Origin: an uncultured Spirochaetaceae bacterium
Lineage (GTDB): Bacteria > Spirochaetota > Spirochaetia > Treponematales > Treponemataceae
Length of the DNA: 35,750 nucleotides
NCBI GenBank assembly: GCA_902783155.1
Contig: CACZPR010000113.1
Coordinates: 1 to 35,750, forward strand
Direction: 5' to 3'
This document shows, piece after piece, positions 8,726 through 17,987 of the stretch; within the stretch, counting starts at the first letter, position 1, and every line of letters starts with the position of its first letter. The notes beneath the pieces are model-generated. The model was not told where the DNA came from, made no database searches, and was given only the letters and a program-made list of their open reading frames with translations. The position numbers and the translations under genes are program-made.

Positions 8726-9763
8726 ATGGGATTCTTGGACAACTTTACAACAGACATAGGAATCGACCTTGGAACTTGCAACACGCTGATTTATGTCCGT
8801 GGGCAGGGAATTGTTATTGACGAACCTTCCGTGGTCGCGGAAGAAAAAGGTACTGGTCGTGTGGTGGCTGTTGGAGCTGAGGCTAAGCGGATGCTCTGGA
8901 AGACTCCCGGCAACATTGTCGCAATCAGGCCGCTTGTTGATGGTGTAATCTCTAACAGCGACGCGACGGAAAAGATGATTAAATACTTCCTCGCAAAGAT
9001 AATTCCAAGGCACAGACTCTTCAAGTCCATAAGAATGAAAATAGGAATCCCATCATGCGTTACCCAGGTCGAAAGGGATGCTGTTGTTGCCGCCGCACTC
9101 AAGGCCGGTGCAAAGGAAGTCAACGTAATTGAGGAAAGCCTTGCAGCCGCAATCGGTGCGCAGATTCCAATCTATGAGCCAGCCGGACACATGGTCTGCG
9201 ACATTGGTGGTGGTACTACCGAAGTTTCAGTCATCTCTTTGGGTGGCATGGTAATCACAAGCTCCATCCGCACAGGTGGAAACGAATTCGACGAAGCCAT
9301 AATGAAGCACGTCCGCGCTGTCCACAACCTGATAATCGGTCAGCAGTCCGCCGAGCGTCTTAAGATTGAGATTGGAAACGCCACAGCCGACAAGAACATC
9401 GAGAAGATGGAAATCAAGGGAACCGACGCAATCACCGGTCTCCCACGCCGTCTTGAAATTGACTCGGTTGAAGTCAGGGATGCTCTCAAGGACCCAATCA
9501 CTAAGATTGTTGAGGAAATCAAGATGTCCCTCAGCCGCACGCCTCCAGAACTTGCCGCCGATATTGTTGAGCGTGGAATCGTTATGACAGGTGGTGGCTC
9601 AATGTTGAAGGGACTCCAGAAGCTGATTTCAAAGGAAACAAGCGTTCCTGTAATCCTTGTCGAAAAACCGCTGGAATGTGTTGCCGTTGGTGCGGGACAG
9701 GCCTTCGAGCTTTTCAAGGACATGTCATCCAACAGTTCAATATACGACAGCCTGAACAGCTGA
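8726..9763 (+). CDS. mreB: Rod shape-determining protein MreB
   Basis: 345-residue bacterial actin that forms membrane-bound filaments guiding side-wall synthesis. Nucleotide-binding motifs are intact: [10 protein letters not shown] (phosphate 1), [15 protein letters not shown] (phosphate 2) and [10 protein letters not shown] (adenosine). ATG at 8726 follows GGAGGA at 8713-8718 with ideal spacing; the upstream TTG at 8711 is part of the SD region and is not a start. First gene of the elongasome operon mreB-mreC-mreD-PBP2-rodA. The N-terminal MGFLDNF could be the amphipathic membrane-binding segment known for MreB. Confidence 0.97.
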   Translation: MGFLDNFTTDIGIDLGTCNTLIYVRGQGIVIDEPSVVAEEKGTGRVVAVGAEAKRMLWKTPGNIVAIRPLVDGVISNSDATEKMIKYFLAKIIPRHRLFKSIRMKIGIPSCVTQVERDAVVAAALKAGAKEVNVIEESLAAAIGAQIPIYEPAGHMVCDIGGGTTEVSVISLGGMVITSSIRTGGNEFDEAIMKHVRAVHNLIIGQQSAERLKIEIGNATADKNIEKMEIKGTDAITGLPRRLEIDSVEVRDALKDPITKIVEEIKMSLSRTPPELAADIVERGIVMTGGGSMLKGLQKLISKETSVPVILVEKPLECVAVGAGQAFELFKDMSSNSSIYDSLNS

Positions 9764-9775
9764 TAGCCGAAAAAA

Positions 9776-10723
9776 ATGAAAGCGAAGTTCTCTTTCAGAC
9801 TGCCTGAGATAATACTTGTCGTCCTCCTGCTTTTCAGTGCGATAACACTGGGATTTTCCGCAGGGGGATTCCTTGTCAATTTCAAGGAGATAGGATTTTC
9901 CATTGTGTCAACGGTGCAGAAGGGTGTCCACAATTTTGCGGACGGAGTTTCCGGTGCAATATCCAATGTGCATGACCTGTTCACAATGAAAAAGGAATAC
10001 GACGAGCTAAAGGAAAAACTCGCCGACTATGAGTACCTCCAGAGAAACAACGTTGACATCCGCAAGGAGAACGAGCTTCTTAGGGAGCAGCTGGACTTCG
10101 CGACATCCATTGACTACAAGAATATCGCGGCGCAGATTGTTGGTCGTGGCCCGGACAGCATGTATTCCATCATCACGGTGGACAAGGGCGTTAGCGACGG
10201 TATAAAGAAAGGCATGCCCGTCATCGCCATACAGGATGGAAACGTTGGTGTCGTCGGAAGGGTTGTGACGGTTGGAATGGGAACCAGCCAGATCATGCCA
10301 ATCTACGACGACAAGTGCAATATTTCCGCAAGAATAGAAACAACAAGGGACCTTGGAATTGTGTCGGGCGGTGGTGGAATTGACAAGCCGCTCTCAATGA
10401 GCTACATCAGCAAGCGTCTGATTGGTGACATCCAGTATGGAGATGTTGTTGTTACCTCCGGTGAAAACGGAAACTATATGCGCGACATCCCGATTGGAAC
10501 ATTCACGAAGATTGAGATTCTGGACTACGACTCCTCCCTTGACCTGGAGCTTACCCCGATTCTTGATTTCAACAGGCTTGAGACCGTTCTGATTGTTGAT
10601 CCGTCCCAGGGTAACGACCGTATGCCGTTTGAGGAGGAAGTGAAGGAGACAGCCGCCCCGTTGACGACTCCAATACTTGAATCAGATGTGGAGGTGAATA
10701 CAGATGATCAAATCCTTCCTTAG
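9776..10723 (+). CDS. mreC: Rod shape-determining protein MreC
   Basis: 315-residue bitopic membrane protein that links MreB to the periplasmic wall enzymes. One membrane helix (about residues 10-32), a coiled coil (about 75-105, KKEYDELKEKLADYEYL), then the two beta-barrel domains starting around IAAQIVGRGPDSMYSIITVD. The acidic C-terminal tail after residue 280 is likely disordered. The start is ATG 12 bases after mreB with a weak RBS. The last 20 bases overlap mreD. Confidence 0.95.
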   Translation: MKAKFSFRLPEIILVVLLLFSAITLGFSAGGFLVNFKEIGFSIVSTVQKGVHNFADGVSGAISNVHDLFTMKKEYDELKEKLADYEYLQRNNVDIRKENELLREQLDFATSIDYKNIAAQIVGRGPDSMYSIITVDKGVSDGIKKGMPVIAIQDGNVGVVGRVVTVGMGTSQIMPIYDDKCNISARIETTRDLGIVSGGGGIDKPLSMSYISKRLIGDIQYGDVVVTSGENGNYMRDIPIGTFTKIEILDYDSSLDLELTPILDFNRLETVLIVDPSQGNDRMPFEEEVKETAAPLTTPILESDVEVNTDDQILP

Positions 10724-11213
10724 CAGCATCTTTATTTTGCTGTGCGCGGCAATCATTCAGGCTGCGATTCTTTCAAACATGGCAATCCTTCCGGCGATTC
10801 CAGATTTGAGTTTAATCTGCGTCCTCTATTTTTCAATACAGAATGGAAAGCTGATGGGCGAGACCACAGGATTTGTCTCCGGCCTTCTTCTGGATTTTCT
10901 TGGCGCAGGTCCATTTGGACTGAACTGTCTCATAAGGACTGGAATTGGCTATGTGACCGGCCTTTTCAACAGGACAATCAACACGGACGGAATCATCATC
11001 CCGGCACTTCTTGGACTTGCTGCGACTGTGGCAAAGGCTCTTCTGCTTTTCCTCCTGTCATATCTTTATCCAACGGCTGTCATGCGGTACAATCCATTCT
11101 CGTGGCTCTTCCTTTTTGAACTGTGCGCCAATGTTATACTGTCGCCAATCCTGTTCAAATTGCTTGGCCTTATGAAAAAGATTCTGATTCTGCGTCCTGA
11201 ATCAGTAGCCTGA
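10704..11213 (+). CDS. mreD: Rod shape-determining protein MreD
   Basis: 169-residue integral membrane protein with five to six predicted helices, matching MreD in length and in the short conserved loops (FLGAGPFGLNCLIRTGIGYV). It acts with MreC in the elongation complex. ATG at 10704 with GAGGTG at 10691-10696 as the RBS lies inside the mreC 3' end, a coupled overlap. Identification rests on topology and operon position more than on sequence identity, as is usual for MreD. Confidence 0.9.
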   Translation: MIKSFLSSIFILLCAAIIQAAILSNMAILPAIPDLSLICVLYFSIQNGKLMGETTGFVSGLLLDFLGAGPFGLNCLIRTGIGYVTGLFNRTINTDGIIIPALLGLAATVAKALLLFLLSYLYPTAVMRYNPFSWLFLFELCANVILSPILFKLLGLMKKILILRPESVA

Positions 11214-11243
11214 TGACAAAAAAAATGTGGGAGTATCTGGCAG

Positions 11244-13169
11244 ATGAAAGTGTCTGATATGCAGTCGGGAGACGGAGAGTCCGGCAAGCTGAATGTAAAG
11301 CTGTTGGTCATAAAGATTCTTGTTATCGTCGTTGTGGTAATCTATGCGCTGCACCTTTATTCCATGCAGATTGGAAACGGCGAATACTGGATGGAGAAGG
11401 CTGTAAAGCTGACAAGCAAACCAACCATTATTGATGCCAAGCGTGGTGAAATCTATGCGAGGGATGGAAAGGACCCGATAGTTGTCAACACCGACTCCTT
11501 TGTTGTTGAAATGCGGCCTGGCGAAATCCCCGAGGGACAGTACGATACTGTCGCGACAAAACTTGCGGACTATCTTGGAATCCCCAAAAATACAATCGAC
11601 AAAAAAACTTTCGGACACAGAAGCGAATTCAATTCTATAGAAATAAAAATCAATGTTCCGCTTGAGGTAATCAGCAATATTGCGGAGAACATAAACGACA
11701 TGCCGGGTGTCTCCTGGAGAAACAAGCCTATACGCACATACAAGGACTCCGGTTCTATCAGCCACATACTTGGATACGTCGGCAACATCTCCATGGAGGA
11801 GCTGAAGCTGATGAACAACGAGGGCTACAGCCGGAACTATGTTGTCGGAAAAAGCGGCATCGAAAAGCAGTACGACAAACTTTTGCAGGGTGTCCCCGGA
11901 AGCGAAACAAGAGTCCGTGACGTCCAGGGTCGCTATATTGACGAAAAACCGACAATCGTCCAGCCGCAGATGGGTAAGAACCTTGTCCTCACAATCGACA
12001 CAAGAATACAGAAGCTCGCGGAGAAGGCACTTGGTGAAAGAGTTGGCTCAATCGTTGTGCTTAAGCCGTCCAATGGTGAAGTTCTTGCCATGGTTTCCTA
12101 TCCGTACTTCGATTCAAACATATTCTCATCCGAAAACTATGCCGCGGAATACAACAGGCTCATAAACAGCCCGAACAATCCAATGTTGAACCGTTCGGTT
12201 GCTTCGGTCTATCCACCGGCTTCCACGTTCAAGACCATAATGACCACCGCAATCCTTTCGGAAAAGGCGTTCCCTCCAGACCAGCTCATAAACTGCCCTG
12301 GAAACCTTTGGACCGGAGACCGATATGCGAACTGCCACAAAAAGACTGGACACGGAAAGCTCAACCTAAAGAACGCGCTTGCCCAGTCATGTGACGTTTA
12401 CTACTGGATAGTCGGTCGCGACCATCTTGGTGTGGATATCATTTCTTCCTATGCAATGGAATTTGGTTACGGACAGAGCCTTGATATTGACCTTCCGACA
12501 CAGGCTTCTGGATTTGTTCCTACGGCGCAGTGGAAGCAGAAGGAAAAAAATGTCAAGTGGACCGATGGTGACACAATCAATATTTCAATCGGACAGGGAG
12601 ATTTGCTTGTCACACCTCTGCACGTGGCCGACATGATGGCAATGGTCTGCAACAGCGGAACAATCTACAAGCCGCATCTGCTAAAGGAAGTCCGCGACCC
12701 TAACACTGGCGATGTCATACAGGAGATTGAGCCGGAGGTCCTGCACCAGTCAACGGTTGACAAGTCTGTTTGGAGGACGGTCCAGGAATATCTTCGCTAC
12801 ATGATTACGGATGGATCGGCACAGTATCCAATGGCCAACAAAAAAATCAAGATGGCTGGAAAGACCGGAACCGCCGAAGCTGGATATACCGACAACCACT
12901 GGCATGCCTGGATGGTCGTCTACGGTCCCTACGATGCGCCGGTTGAGGAACAGGTTGTTGTTGTGACAATCGTTGAGGCCGTGAACACTTGGGAATGGTG
13001 GGCACCGTATGCCACAAACATTGTCATGCAGGGAATCTTCGAGAACCAGACCTACGAGGAATCAATCAGGGAGCTGGGATTCGCCTACATGGACAAAAAA
13101 CTTCAGGGCGGTGGTGCATCTCAGACTACACAGGCCACCGAGACCGTGGAAGTGGGGAGACAGGAATAG
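11244..13169 (+). CDS. mrdA: Penicillin-binding protein 2 (elongasome transpeptidase)
   Basis: 641-residue class B PBP that crosslinks peptidoglycan during elongation. One N-terminal membrane helix (about residues 20-38), a pedestal domain, then the transpeptidase with the active-site Ser327 in ASTFK, the second motif SCD at Ser382, and KTGTAE at Lys540. All three catalytic motifs are intact. ATG at 11244 has GGGAG 10 bases upstream. The rodA start is one base after the stop. Its pairing with RodA immediately downstream is the standard SEDS-bPBP polymerase/transpeptidase unit. Confidence 0.96.
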   Translation: MKVSDMQSGDGESGKLNVKLLVIKILVIVVVVIYALHLYSMQIGNGEYWMEKAVKLTSKPTIIDAKRGEIYARDGKDPIVVNTDSFVVEMRPGEIPEGQYDTVATKLADYLGIPKNTIDKKTFGHRSEFNSIEIKINVPLEVISNIAENINDMPGVSWRNKPIRTYKDSGSISHILGYVGNISMEELKLMNNEGYSRNYVVGKSGIEKQYDKLLQGVPGSETRVRDVQGRYIDEKPTIVQPQMGKNLVLTIDTRIQKLAEKALGERVGSIVVLKPSNGEVLAMVSYPYFDSNIFSSENYAAEYNRLINSPNNPMLNRSVASVYPPASTFKTIMTTAILSEKAFPPDQLINCPGNLWTGDRYANCHKKTGHGKLNLKNALAQSCDVYYWIVGRDHLGVDIISSYAMEFGYGQSLDIDLPTQASGFVPTAQWKQKEKNVKWTDGDTINISIGQGDLLVTPLHVADMMAMVCNSGTIYKPHLLKEVRDPNTGDVIQEIEPEVLHQSTVDKSVWRTVQEYLRYMITDGSAQYPMANKKIKMAGKTGTAEAGYTDNHWHAWMVVYGPYDAPVEEQVVVVTIVEAVNTWEWWAPYATNIVMQGIFENQTYEESIRELGFAYMDKKLQGGGASQTTQATETVEVGRQE

Positions 13170-13170
13170 T

Positions 13171-14493
13171 ATGAAAGTTAAGCTGCTTCAAAAATTTGAT
13201 TTTATTGTAATATTCTGTGTGCTGATTCTCACAATAATGGGAGTAATATTCATCTACTCATCCGGAATCGATTCGACAGGCTATCTGCAGAACAAGAACT
13301 ATATCAAGCAGATTATCTGGGCGAGCGTTGGATTTGTGATGATGCTGGTCGCCGCTTTGATTAACTACAAGAGGCTTGCCAGATACATAAAGTTTGTTGC
13401 CATCGGAATGGTGCTTGTACTGATTTACACAATGCTTTGGGGTGCCACACTCAACAACGCCCAGAGCTGGATAAAGATTGGTGGTGTATTTTTGCAGCCC
13501 GCCGAGTTCTGCAAGATAATCTACATACTTTTTTTTGCGTGGTATCTGGACAAATCAAAAAAGACCTCCCCGCAGAAAAGGTTCGCAATATCCCTTGGCA
13601 TACTGATGGTTCCGATGGTGCTGATTTTGTTGCAGCCGGACTTTGGAACCGCCATGGTTTTTATCTCGATTTTTCTCTTCATGTGTCTGATTGCAGGACT
13701 CCCAATCAGGTATCTGGTCGCAATTTTTTCAATCGGTATGCTGGTTCTTGCGTTCACGGTACTTCCGCTCTGGGAGACATACATCCATGGAAAATCGGTC
13801 CCGATTATCAGGCTTTTGACCAACAAAAAACTGTTCATGGTGATGGTTGCCGCTCTGGTGGCCATAACTCTGACCGGTGTTCTGGGCTTCGTATTTTTGA
13901 AGAAAAAATATTTCTACTGGATAGCATACGTTGCCGGAATAATCCTGATTGGACTTCTTGGTTCCCTCGCGGCGGGCAAGGTTTTGAAGGAGTACCAGAT
14001 TAAGCGTCTGATAATCTTCCTTAATCCGAACGTTGACCCGCAGGACGCAGGTTGGAACATAATCAACTCGCAGATTGCGATTGGTTCCGGTGGATTCAGG
14101 GGCAAGGGCTTTATGATGGGAACACAGAGCCACTACCGCTTCCTTCCACAGCAGAGCACCGACTTTATCTTCAGCATTCTTGCGGAGGAAAGTGGGTTCC
14201 TGGGCTGCATGGTTGTATTCGCCGCCTACATCGCCATACTGATGAGAATCATAAGGACAATGCGGGTAATAAACGATTATTATGGAATCAACATCTGTGC
14301 CGGTGTGCTTGGACTTTTCTTCTTCCACTTCCTGATTAACGTTGGAATGGTCATGGGAATGATGCCGTGTACCGGTATTCCGCTGCCATTTGTCTCCTAT
14401 GGTGGTTCCGCATACTTGACCAACGCCGTGGCTCTTGGATTGGTCATGGGAGCAAGAAGCCGCCGTCTGGATTTCTCTCTGGCGTATTACTAA
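13171..14493 (+). CDS. rodA: SEDS peptidoglycan glycosyltransferase RodA
   Basis: 440-residue multi-pass membrane protein (about ten helices) of the SEDS family, which polymerises lipid II into glycan strands. Family hallmarks include the NAQSWIKIG loop, the QPDFGTA segment whose Asp is the catalytic residue in the family, and the C-terminal TGIPLPFVSYGGS motif. ATG at 13171 is used; the open frame runs upstream to 13009 but only inside mrdA, and GGGGAGACAGG just upstream supports the later start. Last gene of the shape operon. Confidence 0.96.
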   Translation: MKVKLLQKFDFIVIFCVLILTIMGVIFIYSSGIDSTGYLQNKNYIKQIIWASVGFVMMLVAALINYKRLARYIKFVAIGMVLVLIYTMLWGATLNNAQSWIKIGGVFLQPAEFCKIIYILFFAWYLDKSKKTSPQKRFAISLGILMVPMVLILLQPDFGTAMVFISIFLFMCLIAGLPIRYLVAIFSIGMLVLAFTVLPLWETYIHGKSVPIIRLLTNKKLFMVMVAALVAITLTGVLGFVFLKKKYFYWIAYVAGIILIGLLGSLAAGKVLKEYQIKRLIIFLNPNVDPQDAGWNIINSQIAIGSGGFRGKGFMMGTQSHYRFLPQQSTDFIFSILAEESGFLGCMVVFAAYIAILMRIIRTMRVINDYYGINICAGVLGLFFFHFLINVGMVMGMMPCTGIPLPFVSYGGSAYLTNAVALGLVMGARSRRLDFSLAYY

Positions 14494-14518
14494 TAGTTAA
14501 TTTCCATTCCGTTATCCC

Positions 14519-14547
14519 TATACATTATATTGAAAAGACTGTATACT
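14519..14547 (+). promoter_or_regulatory. Probable promoter of the DEAD-box helicase gene
   Basis: TATACA at 14519-14524, 17-base spacer, TATACT at 14542-14547, in the gap after rodA. The predicted start near 14554 gives a leader of about 75 bases that contains the hairpin at 14581-14620. The -35 is imperfect (4 of 6). Confidence 0.5.
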
Positions 14548-14580
14548 TTATTAGTAATTATTTTGCCGAAACAGCCTTTT

Positions 14581-14620
14581 CTGGGCTAATACAATATATT
14601 TGGGGCGGAACGACGCCCAG
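14581..14620 (+). promoter_or_regulatory. Alternative-pairing leader structure before the helicase gene
   Basis: GCCCAG at 14615-14620 can pair with CTGGGC at 14581-14586. Most of it can instead join CGCCC at 14614-14618 in a tight local hairpin with GGGCG at 14603-14607 (six-base loop). The shared strand abuts the SD AGGA at 14622-14625, so the choice of fold could change ribosome access. Pairing is seen; regulation is inferred. Confidence 0.4.
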
Positions 14621-14631
14621 CAGGAATGGAA

Positions 14632-16284
14632 ATGGAATTTAAAGAATTTGGTTTGCAGGAACAGCTGCAACAGGGAATCGATGGTGCCGGGTATGTCACA
14701 TGCACTCCGGTACAGGAACAGGTATTGCAGAATTCGCTTGAGGGACGCGATCTGTATGTTCAATCCCAGACGGGAACGGGAAAAACTGCCGCCTATCTGG
14801 TGTCGGTCATTCAGGAGCTTCTGAGCAGGGGCGAGGTCTCAGGAAAAAAGGCCCTTGTTATGGTTCCGACCAGGGAACTTGCGGTCCAGGTGCAGGAGGA
14901 GGCCGAAAAACTCTGCCAGTTCACAAAACTCAAGTGCGCGAGCTTCTACGGCGGTGTCGGATATGACAAGCAGATTTCCAGACTGAAATCCGGTGTGGAC
15001 ATACTGATTGGAACCCCCGGACGAATAATAGACTTGAACCAGGGCGGACAGATGGATTTGAGCGCGGTTGCCTTCCTTGTAATCGACGAGGCGGACCGCA
15101 TGTTCGACATGGGCTTCTACCCGGATTTGCGCACGCTCATAAAAGTGCTCCCGGCTGCGGAAAAAAGACAGACCATGCTTTTCAGCGCAACGCTCAACTC
15201 ATATGTTAAAAACCTTGCGTGGGAGTACACAAGAAATCCTGCGGAAATCACGATTGCGGCGGAAAACATTACGGTTGATGAAATCGACCAGCTTCTCCTG
15301 CACGTTTCAAGCGACAGCAAGATGAAGCTCCTTCTTGGAATCATCCAACGGGACCAGCCGGAAAGCCTCATTATCTTCTGCAACACAAAACGGAGCTGCG
15401 AGGTTGTGGCAAAGAGACTCCGCTACAACGGAATGGACAGCGAGTTTATAATCGGGGACCTTCCGCAGAAAAAGCGTCTGGAGATTATGGACAGGTTCAA
15501 GGCCGGAAAAATCAAGTGCCTTGTCGCGACCGATGTTGCCGCCCGTGGAATCGATGTGAACGACCTTGCCATGGTAATCAACTACGACCTTCCAAACGAG
15601 TCGGAAAACTATGTCCACAGAATTGGACGAACCGCACGCGCCGGAAAATCAGGAAAGGCATACACATTCTGTTCGGAGCAGGATGTCTACAGCCTTCCAC
15701 CAATCGAACGCTATATTGGAAAACAGATTCCGTCCCAGGTTGCCGAGGACAGCATGATGGTTGAGGACAAATCCGCCGGGGTCTATATCCGCACGGACAA
15801 CTACCGCGAGGACTACAACGACAAAAGCGAGTACGGACGGAAAAAGCAGTCCGAATACAATGCCAGAAACGGTGGCTCCCGCTCCAGAAAAGGATCCGGA
15901 CGTTCGGGAAAGGGAAGTGGACGCTATTCCTCACGCAACGAAAATGCCGCAAAGGAATACAGAAGGGACCGCAGGGTATTCAGCCAGGAAGAGGAGGCAG
16001 CCCTTGCAACAATGTCCACCGATGAGCGCATGAAACTTTACCGCGAAAAATTTGCTCCAAAGACTTCCGCAAAATCTTCAAACGCGGGTGGAAAAAATTA
16101 TTCCGAAAACAGGGGCAAAAAATCGTCCGGGAACAGAAAGCCTGCAAGAAAGCCGCAGGGACAAAATCCAAAGTCTTCCGCCGCAAACAAGCCGAACGGA
16201 AATCGCGGTCAGCAGAAAAATGTGCAGCCCAAGCAGAAGAAGGGGCTCTTCTCCAAGATTAAATCCCTGTTTGGAAAAAAATAG
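14632..16284 (+). CDS. DEAD-box ATP-dependent RNA helicase
   Basis: 550 residues, an RNA-unwinding ATPase of the RhlE/CshA type. All core motifs are present (positions counted from the alternative ATG at 14626): Q motif (FKEF-GL with Gln in TPVQEQVL), Walker A QTGTGKT near 48-54, PTRELA, GTPGR, DEAD near 154, SAT near 187, and HRIGRTARAGK near 331. The last ~155 residues are a Lys/Arg/Gly/Ser/Asn-rich tail, which in such helicases adds non-specific RNA binding. ATG at 14632 is preferred because AGGA at 14622-14625 gives a six-base spacer; 14626 would have none. Likely roles are ribosome assembly or mRNA decay, often cold-induced. Confidence 0.94.
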   Translation: MEFKEFGLQEQLQQGIDGAGYVTCTPVQEQVLQNSLEGRDLYVQSQTGTGKTAAYLVSVIQELLSRGEVSGKKALVMVPTRELAVQVQEEAEKLCQFTKLKCASFYGGVGYDKQISRLKSGVDILIGTPGRIIDLNQGGQMDLSAVAFLVIDEADRMFDMGFYPDLRTLIKVLPAAEKRQTMLFSATLNSYVKNLAWEYTRNPAEITIAAENITVDEIDQLLLHVSSDSKMKLLLGIIQRDQPESLIIFCNTKRSCEVVAKRLRYNGMDSEFIIGDLPQKKRLEIMDRFKAGKIKCLVATDVAARGIDVNDLAMVINYDLPNESENYVHRIGRTARAGKSGKAYTFCSEQDVYSLPPIERYIGKQIPSQVAEDSMMVEDKSAGVYIRTDNYREDYNDKSEYGRKKQSEYNARNGGSRSRKGSGRSGKGSGRYSSRNENAAKEYRRDRRVFSQEEEAALATMSTDERMKLYREKFAPKTSAKSSNAGGKNYSENRGKKSSGNRKPARKPQGQNPKSSAANKPNGNRGQQKNVQPKQKKGLFSKIKSLFGKK

Positions 16285-16318
16285 TCACGAAAAACAAAAA
16301 ATTGCATGAGGTGAAAAA

Positions 16319-17959
16319 TTGTTATCAGTATCAGACTTGACGTTAAAATTCAGCGAGAAACCCCTTTTCAAGGACGTGAACCTTAAGTTCATGAAGGGAA
16401 ACTGCTATGGAATAATCGGTGCGAACGGTGCGGGAAAATCAACGTTCCTGAAAGTTCTTTCGGGCGAACAGGATTTTGATTCCGGACAGGTCAGCATGAC
16501 TCCCGGCGAGCGCATGGCAAAACTGAGCCAGGACCACTTTGCCTACGACTCATATTCGGTAATGGAAACCGTTATGATGGGCTACCCGAAACTTTACCAG
16601 CTTGGAAAGGACAAGGACGCAATCTACGAGAAGCCGGATTTTTCCGAGGAGGATGGACTCAAGGCTGCTGAGATGGAGGCTGAGTTCGGCGAGCTTGGCG
16701 GTTACGAGGCGGAAAACCAGATTGAGCAGATGCTTTCCGGTCTTGGTCTGGAGGAGGAATACCACGGCAGGATGATGAGCGACCTTGATGAAGGCCAGAA
16801 GGTTCGTGTTCTTCTTGCGCAGGCGCTTTTTGGAAATCCCGATGTCCTTCTTCTTGACGAGCCCACCAACGGTCTTGATTTGGAGAGCATCGCATGGCTT
16901 GAAGACTTTTTGATTGATTTTGAAAACTGCGTCATCGTTGTGAGCCACGACCGTCACTTTTTGAACGCGGTCTGCACATACATCTGCGACATCGATTATG
17001 GTAAAATCACCCAGTTCACCGGAAACTACGACTTCTGGTACCAGATGAGCCAGATTATGCAGAAGCAGGCCAAGGACCAGCAGAAAAAACGCGAGGACAA
17101 GATGGCGGAACTCAAGACATTCATCCAGCGTTTCGCGTCCAACGTTTCCAAGGCGGGACAGGCATCCAGCCGAAAGAAGGTTCTTGAAAAACTGGAGCTG
17201 GAGGAGCTTCCCGTCACAAGCAGAAAATTTCCTTATGTGTTTTTCCAGCCGGAGCGCACCATTGGAAATTTTGTTCTCACGGCGGAGCATCTTAACTCAA
17301 AGGATTCCGAAGGCTCTGTCCTGCTCAAGGATTTCTCAATAACAATCCATCCGGGCGAAAAAGTTGCGTTCGTTGGAATGGAGCACAACTCAATCACATC
17401 GTTCTTTGACATTGTTGCGGGCGTTGAAAAGTGCGAGGGAGCCACCGTCAACTGGGGACAGACCACCAAGCACACATACATGGGCCGCGACAACAGCACA
17501 TATTTTTCAAACGACCTGAACATAACCGACTGGCTCAAACAGTATTCAAAGGAACAGGATGATGCCTATGTCCGTGGATTTTTGGGACGTATGCTTTTTT
17601 CCGGTGACGAAAGTCTCAAGCCTGTAAAGGTTCTTAGCGGAGGAGAGAAAGTCCGCTGCATGCTTTCCAAGATGATGCTTTCTGGAGCGAACGTTCTGAT
17701 TATGGACGACCCGACCAACCATCTTGATTTGGAGAGCATAGAGAGCTTGAACCAGGGTCTTGTAAAATTCAATGGCGTAGTCCTTTTCTCAAGCCACGAC
17801 CATGAGTTTATCAGCACGATTGCGAACAGAATTATCGAGATAACGCCGAACGGAATCATCGACCGCATGATGAACTTTGACGAGTATCTGAAGGACGAGC
17901 AGGTTAAGTCGCTCAGAAAAGAATATTACGCCGGAACGGGAAAGAAAATCCGTTTCTAA
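16319..17959 (+). CDS. ABC-F family ATPase with one degenerate nucleotide site
   Basis: 546-residue soluble protein with two ABC domains and the charged linker of ABC-F translation factors (YkpA/YbiT-like group). NBD1 has a good Walker A (GANGAGKST, about residue 36) and Walker B (LLLDEPTNGLD) but a poor signature (LDEGQ near 156). NBD2 has a good signature (LSGGE near 439) but its Walker A is eroded to GMEHNSITS (about 352-360, no Lys), and its Walker B is IMDDPTNHLD with Asp in place of the catalytic Glu. In a head-to-tail closed form only the NBD1 Walker/NBD2 signature site would work. The start is TTG at 16319 with GAGGTG six bases upstream. ABC-F proteins act on the ribosomal E site; the specific role is unknown. 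Confidence 0.92.
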   Translation: MLSVSDLTLKFSEKPLFKDVNLKFMKGNCYGIIGANGAGKSTFLKVLSGEQDFDSGQVSMTPGERMAKLSQDHFAYDSYSVMETVMMGYPKLYQLGKDKDAIYEKPDFSEEDGLKAAEMEAEFGELGGYEAENQIEQMLSGLGLEEEYHGRMMSDLDEGQKVRVLLAQALFGNPDVLLLDEPTNGLDLESIAWLEDFLIDFENCVIVVSHDRHFLNAVCTYICDIDYGKITQFTGNYDFWYQMSQIMQKQAKDQQKKREDKMAELKTFIQRFASNVSKAGQASSRKKVLEKLELEELPVTSRKFPYVFFQPERTIGNFVLTAEHLNSKDSEGSVLLKDFSITIHPGEKVAFVGMEHNSITSFFDIVAGVEKCEGATVNWGQTTKHTYMGRDNSTYFSNDLNITDWLKQYSKEQDDAYVRGFLGRMLFSGDESLKPVKVLSGGEKVRCMLSKMMLSGANVLIMDDPTNHLDLESIESLNQGLVKFNGVVLFSSHDHEFISTIANRIIEITPNGIIDRMMNFDEYLKDEQVKSLRKEYYAGTGKKIRF

Positions 17960-17987
17960 AATAAAATATAAGTTTAAGGGAGACTTT

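Noticed and set aside
13009-13170. Upstream extension of RodA
   Set aside because: It overlaps mrdA in another frame; ATG 13171 has a good SD and starts the normal RodA N-terminus.
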